Part shown: positions 1 through 6,900 of the stretch, piece after piece | How positions within the stretch are numbered: position 1 is the stretch's first letter | Layout of the letters: every line of letters starts with the position of its first letter | Origin: Candidatus Aenigmatarchaeota archaeon | GTDB taxonomy: Archaea > Aenigmatarchaeota > Aenigmatarchaeia > GW2011-AR5 | Length of the DNA stretch: 19,054 bases | Reading direction: 5' to 3' | NCBI GenBank assembly: GCA_016198625.1 | Contig: JACQIH010000029.1 | Span: forward strand, 1-19,054 | Position numbers and translations under genes: made by a program | The notes under the pieces: model-generated | The model's database searches: none | What the model was told of the DNA's origin: nothing | The model's input: only the letters and a program-made list of their open reading frames with translations

Positions 1-66
1 CTGGACTTTCCTGTAGTTCCAGTTTCCCAGGCCTTCCAGAACAGCAGCCTGCATCGTCTCTGGCAT
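1..66 (-). CDS. Zinc-dependent alcohol dehydrogenase, N-terminal fragment (cut by window edge)
   Basis: The minus strand opens a reading frame at position 66 that runs off the window, giving MPETMQAAVLEGLGNWNYRK and two more residues. The stretch MQAAVLEG followed by a strand ending YRKV is the usual N-terminus of medium-chain zinc alcohol/polyol dehydrogenases, and it resembles the start of the complete dehydrogenase at 2455 (MKAALLES). A TATA-like box at 89-94 lies about 25 nt from the ATG at 66, favouring that start over the internal ATG at 54. If correct, two zinc dehydrogenases flank the nucleotidyltransferase/HAD pair. Only 22 residues are visible, so the family call rests on a short N-terminal pattern; the zinc ligands and cofactor site lie outside the window. 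Confidence 0.55.
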   Translation of the reverse strand, partial: MPETMQAAVLEGLGNWNYRKVQ

Positions 67-84
67 CAGAAATAGTTCGCCGTA

Positions 85-97
85 AAGGTTTTAATGT
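85..97 (-). promoter_or_regulatory. TATA-box promoter for the edge dehydrogenase
   Basis: Read on the minus strand this is cattaaaaccttt. The TTAAAA core is centred about 25 nt upstream of the ATG at 66, the spacing expected for a leaderless archaeal transcript. The TTAAAACCTT core is shared with the promoter of the dehydrogenase at 2455 and, with one extra A, the methyltransferase at 10810. Confidence 0.5.
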
Positions 98-133
98 TTG
101 GATTCAGACAAGAAATTTCCGGGCTCCGCGCAA

Positions 134-823
134 TTATGGAAACAATTTTGGCAGCGTTTTCGGAAGTTCAGCAAGATCGCCGATTTCGGCGTCCGAATAA
201 AACTGTCCTCTTGTATGCGGCAAATTTATTCTTACAACCTTGCATTTCCATTCTGCTGCGTTCTCGGCTGTCCGCTTGCTGTCAGCTACTACAACCGCGC
301 GGCCTTCTATGCCGCCTAGCTGGTCCTTGAAATACCTCCAATGGACGCTTTTATCGGGCAGAATCGGAGGTCCTCCCGCCCATAAATCAATCTTATCAAG
401 AATCCCATGGTTACTGATTTCCATGAACATCTCATACGGGTCCATATTCGATGAAACCGCTCTCTTACAGCCCGTTCGGCCCAGGGAATCAAGGCATTCC
501 ATCGCGCCAGCACGCAGATCATACTTTGTCGGCCTGGGTTTGTTGTAGGCTCTTTCTTTCCATGCTTTCGCAAAGGCTTCTATTTCGCTCTGTGCCGGCG
601 GTCTTCCATCATCTGTCATAATTCTTGAAAACTGGTCCTCAACTGTACGTCCCCATGCAGAAATGTAAAATTTTTCGCAGTAATCGTGTGGCAGGCCGTA
701 ATCCCTTTCAAGAAGCCTCCCAAATGTCCTTGCGAATCTTTCCGTATCATATGTAAATATACCCGACCATCCGCCGAATACAACCACAATACCCTTTTCC
801 GGCTTGATTATTTCGTGGCTCAT
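134..823 (-). CDS. HAD-superfamily-like protein lacking the catalytic aspartates (probable pseudo-enzyme)
   Basis: This 229-residue protein has the layout of a HAD hydrolase of the phosphoglycolate phosphatase/beta-phosphoglucomutase type: an N-terminal hydrophobic strand, a helical cap region (about 30-105), a motif II-like strand RAVSSN (121-126), lysines in the motif III region (K158, K166) and a motif IV-like strand VVVADSKRTAENA (177-189). Motif I should read F-D-x-D-G but here reads VVVFGGWSGIF (13-23), so the aspartyl nucleophile and the acid/base aspartate appear replaced by Gly and Ser. Motif IV keeps D181 but lacks the second acidic residue. Classical aspartyl-phosphate chemistry is therefore unlikely; a binding or regulatory role is an inference. 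The gene starts 3 nt after the stop of the double nucleotidyltransferase and is almost certainly co-transcribed with it. Confidence 0.65.
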   Translation of the reverse strand: MSHEIIKPEKGIVVVFGGWSGIFTYDTERFARTFGRLLERDYGLPHDYCEKFYISAWGRTVEDQFSRIMTDDGRPPAQSEIEAFAKAWKERAYNKPRPTKYDLRAGAMECLDSLGRTGCKRAVSSNMDPYEMFMEISNHGILDKIDLWAGGPPILPDKSVHWRYFKDQLGGIEGRAVVVADSKRTAENAAEWKCKVVRINLPHTRGQFYSDAEIGDLAELPKTLPKLFP

Positions 824-826
824 AAA

Positions 827-2377
827 TCATTTCCAGTAAGAATGCTCTGCGTCCCTGGAAAAATATTCCTGCCAGTACTCGAAAGTTTTCATGTCCAAAG
901 GCGTGCCCCAGCATATGTATTTATCAACTTCAAAGGGAAGCACCTTCATGCCTTCCTCCAGCATTTCGTTTATCGCTGTTGCAACGTAGTATTCGCCGTT
1001 GATTGCCCTCCCCTTTTCGATCATCCTTTTCGCTGCCCATAGGAAAAGATCCGCCGTCCTGAACCAGAAAACTCCCTGGACGATATGGTCTCTGTGGGGC
1101 TGCTCGCTTATCGGGACCTTCTCCGAAATCTTTTTCACCGCGCCGTTCTCGACAACCAGGTATCCGTAGGCTTTCGGCGCGAGCCTTGCGTCGGGATATT
1201 CCCTGAAAGTCCATATTATCGCGTCGGGCTTTTCTTTCTCGACAAGCTTCTCGAATTTCTCGTCATTATAAACGAAGCTGTAGTCGCACGAGGAAATCAG
1301 GACCGGCTTGCTCTTGTCTAAAAGCTTTTCAGCCATCAGGCATGTGCGAGCCATCCCGTCCGTCATCCTGTCAATAACGACAACCTCGCAACCATGTATG
1401 CCCTGCTTCAGCAGCTTGTCCAAGCCGTAGCTGTCAGACTGCTCTTTCAGTATCACAAAAACATATTTCCTGGCCTTCGGCAATGACAGCGCCGACTGCA
1501 ATATCATCTCCTTTCCAAGCACATTTATGAGCGGCTTTGGCGTCTTGTAGCCCGCGTCAGCAAAGCGCTTGCCCTTGCCTGCGGCTGGTATCAAATCTGT
1601 CATGTCATGCGTTTTTCTCGTGTCCTCGTAGCCGACAAGAGAAGCAAAATACCCGGACCAGAACAAATACTCCTTAACATTAACAGGCTCCCCCCAGCTG
1701 ACGAAGTCTTCGACTATATACGGAATGACCCGAAGACCGTCGGAAATCATCTCGTTGAAAACCAGGCTGTCGTAAAAAATCCCGCCTGCATTGATATTTT
1801 TCCCCATCATCCGCTCCGCGTATTTCCTGAAAATGCGCCATGAACGGAAATAGTACGAGCCTGCAGCCGTATAGCCGCTGTCAGCTGAAACAGCAAACGG
1901 CTGCTTTTCGACAATTTCCTTCACAAAGCCGCTTTCTGTTTTCGCCAGGCCGTACAGCGAGTGTGTGTAAGCGGCCGGACTGAACCCGGAAAAAACGGAG
2001 AGTGCGCCGTCAGCCTCCCTCGCTTTGGCAAGGAATTCTCCAAAGTCCCAGACTGCGAACGAATCCGCGTGATGAATGATTATTTCCTCGTCCTCGCCGG
2101 CGTGGCCGTCGGCAAGCATCACGGTCTCGGCAACTCCCCTGGTCGGCTTCGCTACAGCAACTATTTTCGCCGAAGGGCTTATTTTCTTCAGCTCGATTTC
2201 GAGGCCCTGTTCTAGATCCTCTTTCCTGCAAAGAAAGATGAAGCTGCTGCCTTTCGGGAACATTCCGCACACGCGCTCAATCATCGTTTTCCCGTCTATC
2301 ATCGCGAGCGGCTTCAGTCCAAGGCCTTCGTCAATAAACGAGCCGCTGCTTCCTGCCATCGGGATGATTATTTTCAT
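827..2377 (-). CDS. Tandem (fused) sugar-phosphate nucleotidyltransferase
   Basis: The 516-residue protein contains two NTP-transferase domains end to end (about 1-248 and 259-506), each the length of a single-domain capsule/LicC-type nucleotidyltransferase. The second domain looks active: LIPAAGKGKRF (262-272) with the conserved Arg, TPKPLI with Lys281, the metal-binding region SSCD (362-365), and WGTP (490-493). The first repeats the fold (K22 in LKPL, HHADSF at 102-107, WGEP at 228-231), but its nucleotide loop reads MAGSSGSF (7-14), where a Ser replaces the usual Arg and another replaces a loop Gly. The family joins NTP to sugar- or polyol-phosphates with release of pyrophosphate; substrate and base cannot be read here. 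The start is supported by a TATA-like box 24 nt upstream. The gene leads the operon with the HAD-like protein. Confidence 0.8.
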   Translation of the reverse strand: MKIIIPMAGSSGSFIDEGLGLKPLAMIDGKTMIERVCGMFPKGSSFIFLCRKEDLEQGLEIELKKISPSAKIVAVAKPTRGVAETVMLADGHAGEDEEIIIHHADSFAVWDFGEFLAKAREADGALSVFSGFSPAAYTHSLYGLAKTESGFVKEIVEKQPFAVSADSGYTAAGSYYFRSWRIFRKYAERMMGKNINAGGIFYDSLVFNEMISDGLRVIPYIVEDFVSWGEPVNVKEYLFWSGYFASLVGYEDTRKTHDMTDLIPAAGKGKRFADAGYKTPKPLINVLGKEMILQSALSLPKARKYVFVILKEQSDSYGLDKLLKQGIHGCEVVVIDRMTDGMARTCLMAEKLLDKSKPVLISSCDYSFVYNDEKFEKLVEKEKPDAIIWTFREYPDARLAPKAYGYLVVENGAVKKISEKVPISEQPHRDHIVQGVFWFRTADLFLWAAKRMIEKGRAINGEYYVATAINEMLEEGMKVLPFEVDKYICWGTPLDMKTFEYWQEYFSRDAEHSYWK

Positions 2378-2392
2378 GGTATCAGAATATGT

Positions 2393-2405
2393 GGAAAATT
2401 ATATC
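2393..2405 (-). promoter_or_regulatory. TATA-box promoter for the nucleotidyltransferase/HAD operon
   Basis: The minus strand reads gatataattttcc. The ATATAAT core is centred about 24 nt upstream of the ATG at 2377, fitting a leaderless start. It lies directly beside the duplicated plus-strand promoter element of the divergent dehydrogenase gene. Confidence 0.5.
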
Positions 2406-2442
2406 TTTTAAAACCTTCCTTGTCTTTTAAAACCTTCCTTGT
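2405..2442 (+). repeat. Perfect 19-bp tandem duplication carrying the TATA box
   Basis: The unit cttttaaaaccttccttgt occurs twice with no spacer and no mismatch (2405-2423 and 2424-2442). Each copy contains TTTTAAAA. The downstream copy's TATA centre (2428.5) is 26 nt from the ATG at 2455, as for a leaderless promoter; the upstream copy would start transcription 19 nt earlier. Confidence 0.95.
2424..2442 (+). promoter_or_regulatory. Promoter of the zinc dehydrogenase/SIS operon
   Basis: TTTTAAAA at 2425-2432 is correctly placed for a start at 2455. It is followed by CCTTCCT, also found after the TATA box of the methyltransferase gene (10787-10793). The upstream duplicate may act as a second promoter or as an extra protein-binding site. 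Confidence 0.55.
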
Positions 2443-2454
2443 TTAGGTTTCTGC

Positions 2455-3495
2455 ATGAAAGCTGCTCTTCTTGAATCGGTGAAAAACATAAACGTGCGGG
2501 AAACAGAAACGCCGACAACGAGGCGGGGGACGGTTCTTCTGAGGGTCCGTGCGTGCGGCATATGCGGTTCGGACCTGAAATTCTACAATTACGGCGACCG
2601 CGTGAAGAAATTTCCTGCTGTGCTTGGCCACGAGATAGCCGGCGAGGTCGTGGAGATTGGAAACGGCGTTGGTGGCTTTGCTGAAGGCGACCGCCTTGCC
2701 CTAGGCAATGAAATCCCGTGCAAAAGCTGCTACGCTTGCAGGAAAGGCATGGAAAACGTGTGCGAAAACGTGCTGTCGGTAGGGTCAACATCGCCCGGCG
2801 GCTTAAGCGAATACATGCTTCTTATCGAGGACTTCGTGGAAAGAGGGCCGATAAATAAAATGCCTGGCAACATCAGCTACGACGAAGGCGCCCTGGCCGA
2901 GCCGCTGGGGTGCATTGTCAACGGGCTTGAATTCGCGCATATGCAGGAAGGCAAGAGCATCCTTATCATCGGTGCTGGCCCCATTGGCTGCATGACGATA
3001 AGCCTTGCAGAAATCATGGGCGCGGCGAAAATAACTGTTGTTGACAAGAACATGAAAAGGCTGGAAATGTCAAAAGCCTTCGGCGCAGACCATTATATCC
3101 ATTCCAGCAACAACGAATTCCTGCAGGAAGCGTTGGAACTCGCAAACGGTGCCGGATATGACGTCGTCATGTCCGCGTGCAGCGACATTGCCGTTCATGA
3201 AAAAGCAATCCTTGCCGCGGCGAAGGGCGGCTTCGTAAACCTTTTCGGCGGCGTAGCGAAGGAGCTTCCCGACACGGTCAGATTTCCGAATAACTTCATG
3301 CATTACCGCCAATTCTCCGTAGGCGGCTCGTTCTCGCAAACCAGGGAACATCACAAGAAAGCCCTGGAGTACCTGGCAAGCGGAAAAATAAACACAAAGA
3401 AGCTGATAACCCATAAATTCCGGCTTGATGAAATAAAAAAAGCTTTCGAGGCAGTCCAGAACGCCGAAGGTCTGAAAGTGATGATAAATCCTTAG
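2455..3495 (+). CDS. Zinc-dependent alcohol/polyol dehydrogenase (MDR family)
   Basis: This 346-residue protein is a full-length medium-chain dehydrogenase. Catalytic zinc ligands are visible as C37 in GICGSD (35-40), the GHE motif (H59, E60) and E149 in AEPLG. The structural zinc lobe is intact, with four cysteines at C89, C92, C95 and C103. The Rossmann nucleotide loop is GAGPIG (173-178), with an acidic residue near 197 that suggests NAD(H). It resembles sorbitol/galactitol-type polyol dehydrogenases and TarJ-like ribulose-phosphate reductases, so the substrate is probably a polyol or keto-sugar, possibly phosphorylated; this is family-level inference. It starts at a leaderless-spaced ATG and is followed 9 nt later by the SIS isomerase gene. 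It diverges from the nucleotidyltransferase operon, suggesting a shared pathway. Confidence 0.85.
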   Translation: MKAALLESVKNINVRETETPTTRRGTVLLRVRACGICGSDLKFYNYGDRVKKFPAVLGHEIAGEVVEIGNGVGGFAEGDRLALGNEIPCKSCYACRKGMENVCENVLSVGSTSPGGLSEYMLLIEDFVERGPINKMPGNISYDEGALAEPLGCIVNGLEFAHMQEGKSILIIGAGPIGCMTISLAEIMGAAKITVVDKNMKRLEMSKAFGADHYIHSSNNEFLQEALELANGAGYDVVMSACSDIAVHEKAILAAAKGGFVNLFGGVAKELPDTVRFPNNFMHYRQFSVGGSFSQTREHHKKALEYLASGKINTKKLITHKFRLDEIKKAFEAVQNAEGLKVMINP

Positions 3496-3504
3496 TGGTC
3501 AGCT

Positions 3505-4104
3505 ATGCTAGAAGAGCTTCCGACGGACGAAACTGTTGAAGATGGCAGCACTGAGTATGGCAGTCTAAGCAGCGCGGTCGTTGGCGAAATATCAGAGGTG
3601 CTGTCCCGCGTCGATGCAGGCGAAGTCCAGCGGCTTGTTGAAGAAATTCTTGCAGCCGAGAAGGTTTTTTTCATAGCCGTCGGCCGTGTATTCCTTTCGC
3701 TGCAGTGCATGGCAAAAAGGCTTGCGCATCTCGGAATCAAATGCGAGGTTGTGGGTTCGATTACCGAAAAGGCTATTACAGACAGGGACATCCTGATAGC
3801 CGCAAGCGGTTCGGGGGAAAGCATCGTCCCCGTGGAAATAGCCAGGAAAGCGAAAAGGCTCGGAGCAAGGCTTGCCTTGATAACCTCGGCTCGCGCTTCA
3901 ACGCTCAAGTCATTGTCTGACGTGGTGGTTCATCTGCCGTGCCCGACAAAGAACGACCCGGATTACGGCGTGCAGTCGATGCAGCCCATGACAACCTTGT
4001 TTGACCAGTCGCTCCACGTCTTCGGAGATACCGTGGCATTGATGGTGCAGAAAAAGGCTGTTCCTGATGAGCAGCTGTGGAAATACCATGCCAATCTTGA
4101 GTAG
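3505..4104 (+). CDS. SIS-domain sugar-phosphate isomerase, 6-phospho-3-hexuloisomerase (HxlB)-like
   Basis: The 199-residue protein is a single SIS domain. Visible features are a helical N-terminus, the strand VFFIAVGRV (54-62), the phosphosugar loop AASGSGES (99-106), the segment QSMQPMTTLFDQ (157-168) and the terminal KYHANLE, close to the RHANLE ending typical of HxlB/PHI proteins. HxlB interconverts 3-hexulose-6-phosphate and fructose-6-phosphate. The N-terminus is roughly 15-20 residues longer than in compact family members. No partner hexulose-phosphate synthase (HxlA) is in the window, and the neighbours are a polyol dehydrogenase and nucleotidyltransferases, so the substrate may differ from that of the ribulose monophosphate pathway. 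Its stop is immediately adjacent to the convergent GT2 stop, with no spacer. Confidence 0.75.
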   Translation: MLEELPTDETVEDGSTEYGSLSSAVVGEISEVLSRVDAGEVQRLVEEILAAEKVFFIAVGRVFLSLQCMAKRLAHLGIKCEVVGSITEKAITDRDILIAASGSGESIVPVEIARKAKRLGARLALITSARASTLKSLSDVVVHLPCPTKNDPDYGVQSMQPMTTLFDQSLHVFGDTVALMVQKKAVPDEQLWKYHANLE

Positions 4105-4788
4105 TCATTCGCCGAGAATCCTCAGTCTTAGCATATACCGGAAGAACGACATTATATTTCTGATCCTTGATGCCAGAGAAGTCGCCCACTTGGACTCGCC
4201 GTGTTTTCTTGCTCCGAATTGCACGGGAAAGCTTACAACTTTGTACCCGTTTTTCAGGGCCTTGTATTGCACGTAAAAATCGAACTGGAAGCCGTGAGGC
4301 GGTTTTCTGAAGGTCTGCAGCAGGTTTTTGTGGAACACTTTCGGCTGGCCGTTTATGTCGTCGAAACGCCTGAGAAACAGCAGCGCCGCGGCTATGTGAA
4401 AGCCTGTTGTAAGCAACGATGACCTTCCTTTCCTATTCCCCTTTACGAGTATCCTGCCGGTGCTTTCCTCGAATATCCTGTAAGCCTTCACAACATCCGC
4501 AGGGTCGCACTGGAGGTCGGCGTGCGTAAATGCAAGCACGCTTCCCCTGGCGGCTTTGAGCCCTGCCTGTATCCCGTGGCCATATCCGACGTTTCTCTTC
4601 ACGACAGCGCATCGCACGAAGCCGTACTTTTTAGCAATGCTATCCAGCACGCGCTGGCTGTTGTCTGTTGAGCCGTTATTTACCAGTATCAGTTCCGCAT
4701 CGATGCCCCTTAGAGCCGTCTTGAACCGCTGCGCGAGGATCGGTATGTTTCTTTCCTCGTTGTAGCAAGGGACAACCACGGACATCAT
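4105..4788 (-). CDS. GT2 glycosyltransferase, DPM1-like (polyprenyl-phosphate sugar synthase)
   Basis: The 227-residue GT-A enzyme starts MMSVVVPCYNEE. It carries NNGSTD (37-42), a glycine-rich VGYGHGIQAGLKAARG region, the acidic motif HADLQCD (89-95) in place of the usual DADLQ, and a C-terminal HGESKW. These match the dolichol-phosphate mannosyltransferase/ArnC group, which moves a sugar from a nucleotide donor to polyprenyl phosphate on the cytoplasmic face. I see no strong C-terminal membrane segments, so it is the soluble/peripheral type. A longer frame reaches 4815, but the ATG at 4788 overlaps the stop of the preceding gene as ATGA and follows a G-rich stretch, so it is preferred. It is the last gene of the run from 7348 and sits downstream of an ArnE/F-like pair, consistent with making the substrate for that flippase. 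Confidence 0.8.
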   Translation of the reverse strand: MMSVVVPCYNEERNIPILAQRFKTALRGIDAELILVNNGSTDNSQRVLDSIAKKYGFVRCAVVKRNVGYGHGIQAGLKAARGSVLAFTHADLQCDPADVVKAYRIFEESTGRILVKGNRKGRSSLLTTGFHIAAALLFLRRFDDINGQPKVFHKNLLQTFRKPPHGFQFDFYVQYKALKNGYKVVSFPVQFGARKHGESKWATSLASRIRNIMSFFRYMLRLRILGE

Positions 4789-5291
4789 AGCCTGAACCCC
4801 CTTATGGCCGTCCATTTCGATTTCCTGCCCTGCTCCTTGTTAAGTACGAGACAGATTTTCCTGGCCGTGAATGATGCATCGAACCTTTTTCCTGTTTCCT
4901 TCATCATTTCTCTTTTCTGGGACGCGCTGAACTTCCCGTAGATAAGGCTAAGATGAGGGAGATAATCATGCCTCGGCATTCCGAATAAATTTCTTGCAAC
5001 GCGGTGCGCTGTCATGATTTCCGGTGTCTTTTCCACCAGCACGAAAAGCGAGCGGAAAAATTCATCCAGGCAACGGACTCTTGTAAGCCGCGCTTCGAAA
5101 GGCTTCAGGCTTCGCGAAAGTATCTTCGCTTTGGCTGCAAGCTCTTTCTTCTCGCCGCCGAATCCGCCGGCGAGGGTCACGTGAGGCCTGAACTTCGGGC
5201 TGCTGTATTTGTTGCTCAGCTTGCTTATCATTTTCGAAAGCTTCTTGTTAAGACTGCCTTCTGGCATGAGCCATATTGAATAGGATTGCAT
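4785..5291 (-). CDS. 2H phosphoesterase superfamily protein (cyclic phosphodiesterase / 2'-5' RNA ligase-like)
   Basis: This 168-residue protein has the two HxT/S motifs that define 2H phosphoesterases: RPHVTL (H37, T39) and LPHLSLIYG (H113, S115), spaced about 75 residues apart as expected. The N-terminal SIWLMPEGSLNKKLSKMISKL-type opening resembles plant-type cyclic phosphodiesterases and LigT relatives. Known members open or form 2',3'-cyclic phosphates or cleave 2'-5' or ADP-ribose cyclic phosphates; the substrate here is unknown. It begins 6 nt after the SMR gene, preceded by a GTGAT Shine-Dalgarno-like element, and its stop overlaps the GT2 start. Its place inside a polyprenyl-sugar operon is unexpected and could be functional or passenger. 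Confidence 0.8.
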   Translation of the reverse strand: MQSYSIWLMPEGSLNKKLSKMISKLSNKYSSPKFRPHVTLAGGFGGEKKELAAKAKILSRSLKPFEARLTRVRCLDEFFRSLFVLVEKTPEIMTAHRVARNLFGMPRHDYLPHLSLIYGKFSASQKREMMKETGKRFDASFTARKICLVLNKEQGRKSKWTAIRGFRL

Positions 5292-5297
5292 GTCAAA

Positions 5298-5630
5298 TCA
5301 CTGCACAGCCAGAACGATTCCTGCCGCTATGCATGCTACGGCGGCGATTTTCCATTTGTTGGGCTTTTCCTTTAGAAATTTCCAAGACATGAGCATGACC
5401 CATATATAAGTGAGGGACGTGATTGGAAAGAGATTTGAGAGCTCGTCGAGTTTCAATGCCAGAATGAACAGTATCGTCCCGAGAACAAAAAGTGCGCCTC
5501 CTGTGATGAAATTGGGGCTTAGCAGCATTTTTCGTGGCGCAAGGCCGGATGCCCTCTTGAAAAGAACCATGCCTGCTGCAGCAACCACTGTCGAAGCCAC
5601 GGCAAGTAACGAAGCGGTGAAGCCGGTCAT
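5298..5630 (-). CDS. Small multidrug-resistance-type membrane protein, second of an ArnE/ArnF-like pair
   Basis: The 110-residue protein is almost entirely hydrophobic with four predicted transmembrane segments (about 4-22, 34-54, 59-78 and 88-108), the architecture of SMR/EamA half-transporters. A longer frame to 5759 adds a charged extension lying inside the upstream gene and is rejected: the ATG at 5630 overlaps the upstream stop as ATGA. The segment LDELSNLFPITSLTYIWVMLMSW matches the loop and third helix of EmrE-fold proteins. Side by side with a similar protein and near a polyprenyl-phosphate GT2, it most resembles ArnE/ArnF, which flip a lipid-linked sugar. Drug export is the alternative but fits the context less well. 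Confidence 0.75.
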   Translation of the reverse strand: MTGFTASLLAVASTVVAAAGMVLFKRASGLAPRKMLLSPNFITGGALFVLGTILFILALKLDELSNLFPITSLTYIWVMLMSWKFLKEKPNKWKIAAVACIAAGIVLAVQ

Positions 5631-5968
5631 GCGGAGCCCCGTCCTACAAATGACACGCCCAAAATTATCAGCAGAACTCCTAGCCAGTTCAGGGCTGTTA
5701 CCGATTCTTTCAGCAGCAGTGACGATGCGAGGAATATCCAGACGAAACTCAGCGACCACAAGGGGTAGAGTAATGAAAGCTCGCCGCCTCGCAGCGCATT
5801 AATGAAAAGCAGGGCGGCTATTGCATATGAAACGAAACCGATTGCTATTACAGGATTAAGTGTCAGCGGACCTATCAGCAGCCCGCTGTCAGCAGAACCG
5901 AGCTTGAAAGAAAGCTGCGCTATCGTGGTGAAGAAAGTCGCTATGACAACCAGGATCTCGCTTCTCAT
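5627..5968 (-). CDS. Small multidrug-resistance-type membrane protein, first of an ArnE/ArnF-like pair
   Basis: This 113-residue four-helix membrane protein begins MRSEILVVIATFF and contains LRGGELSLLYPLWSLSFVW, an SMR-type loop-helix feature, then a final helix LLIILGVSFVG. The frame extends to 5998, but the ATG at 5968 overlaps the rmlB stop as ATGA and removes a hydrophilic ten-residue extension, so it is chosen. With its downstream partner it forms a two-gene SMR pair, the usual arrangement for heterodimers. Neighbouring sugar-nucleotide, GT2 and phosphatase genes suggest translocation of a polyprenyl-phosphate sugar across the membrane; this is contextual inference. Confidence 0.75.
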   Translation of the reverse strand: MRSEILVVIATFFTTIAQLSFKLGSADSGLLIGPLTLNPVIAIGFVSYAIAALLFINALRGGELSLLYPLWSLSFVWIFLASSLLLKESVTALNWLGVLLIILGVSFVGRGSA

Positions 5969-6900
5969 TGCCAAAACCATGTGTTGTTTTTGTACCACTC
6001 TATGGTTTTTTTCATGCCTGCCTCGAACGTGTGGGCGGGCTTCCAGCCGAGCTTTCTGGCCTTTGCCGTGTCGAGGGCGTACCTGAAATCATGTCCGGGC
6101 CTGTCCGCAACAAAAGTCAGCAATGATTCCGGCTTCCCGAGTATTTTCAGTATGGTTCTTGCCGCATCGATGTTCCTCTTCTCGTTTCCGCCGCCTATGT
6201 TGTAAATCTCTCCTGTCCTGCCCTTTTTGATGACAGCTAGGATGCCGGTGCAGTTGTCTTCGACGAATATCCAGTCCCTGATGTTCTTTCCTGCGCCGTA
6301 AATGGGCATCTGTTTGTTTTGCAGGGCGTTCGTTATCATTTTCGGGATGAATTTCTCCGCGTTCTGGTAGGGCCCGTAATTGTTCGAGCTCCTGGTAATC
6401 ATGAGCTTTATCCCGTAGGTATTTGCGTAGGCAATGCCCAGCTGCTCGGCCGCGGCCTTTGTCGCGGAGTAAGGATTCCTGGGGCTCAGTGTATCCGTCT
6501 CGATGAAAAATCCTTTCGCGGCGGATCCATAAACCTCGTCCGTGGATATGTGAATAAATTTCTTCACGTCATGCCTGCGCGCGGCGTCGAGGAGGGCGTG
6601 CATCCCGAAAACATTGGACCTTATGAACGGCTCCGGATCCTGTATCGACCTGTCGACATGGGTCTCCGCCGCGAAATTCACGACAATTTCGCATCCCTTA
6701 ATTGCCTTTTCCGCGTCCCTTTTTTCAGCTATGTCGCCTTTTATGAAATTTATCCTGCCTTTGACGTCCTTCAGGTTCTCCATGCTGCCTGCGTAAGTAA
6801 GCTTGTCGAGGACAGTTGCTTCGTGGCCTTCCTTAACTAGGAAGCGCACGAAATTGCATCCGATGAATCCCGCGCCGCCCGTGACGAGGACACTAGACAT
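5965..6900 (-). CDS. rmlB: dTDP-glucose 4,6-dehydratase
   Basis: The 311-residue extended SDR shows the hallmarks of RmlB: the NAD loop TGGAGFIG (7-14), AAETHVDRS (77-85), the catalytic STDEVYG (119-125) with Thr-Asp-Glu, the active-site pair Y144/K148 in YSATK, and RSSNNYGPYQ plus EKFIPKMI downstream. The family converts dTDP-glucose to dTDP-4-keto-6-deoxyglucose. The C-terminus IEWYKNNTWFW is typical. A GTGAT element precedes the start. The gene overlaps the PAP2 gene upstream by 8 nt and the SMR gene downstream by ATGA, so the run is translationally coupled. RmlA is at 7389-8120, but no RmlC or RmlD gene is visible, so the final sugar is not defined by this window. Confidence 0.93.
   Translation of the reverse strand: MSSVLVTGGAGFIGCNFVRFLVKEGHEATVLDKLTYAGSMENLKDVKGRINFIKGDIAEKRDAEKAIKGCEIVVNFAAETHVDRSIQDPEPFIRSNVFGMHALLDAARRHDVKKFIHISTDEVYGSAAKGFFIETDTLSPRNPYSATKAAAEQLGIAYANTYGIKLMITRSSNNYGPYQNAEKFIPKMITNALQNKQMPIYGAGKNIRDWIFVEDNCTGILAVIKKGRTGEIYNIGGGNEKRNIDAARTILKILGKPESLLTFVADRPGHDFRYALDTAKARKLGWKPAHTFEAGMKKTIEWYKNNTWFWQ

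Noticed and set aside
5631..5759. N-terminal extension of the second SMR protein
   Set aside because: Hydrophilic, lies inside the first SMR gene, and would double the usual family length; ATGA at 5630 fits better.
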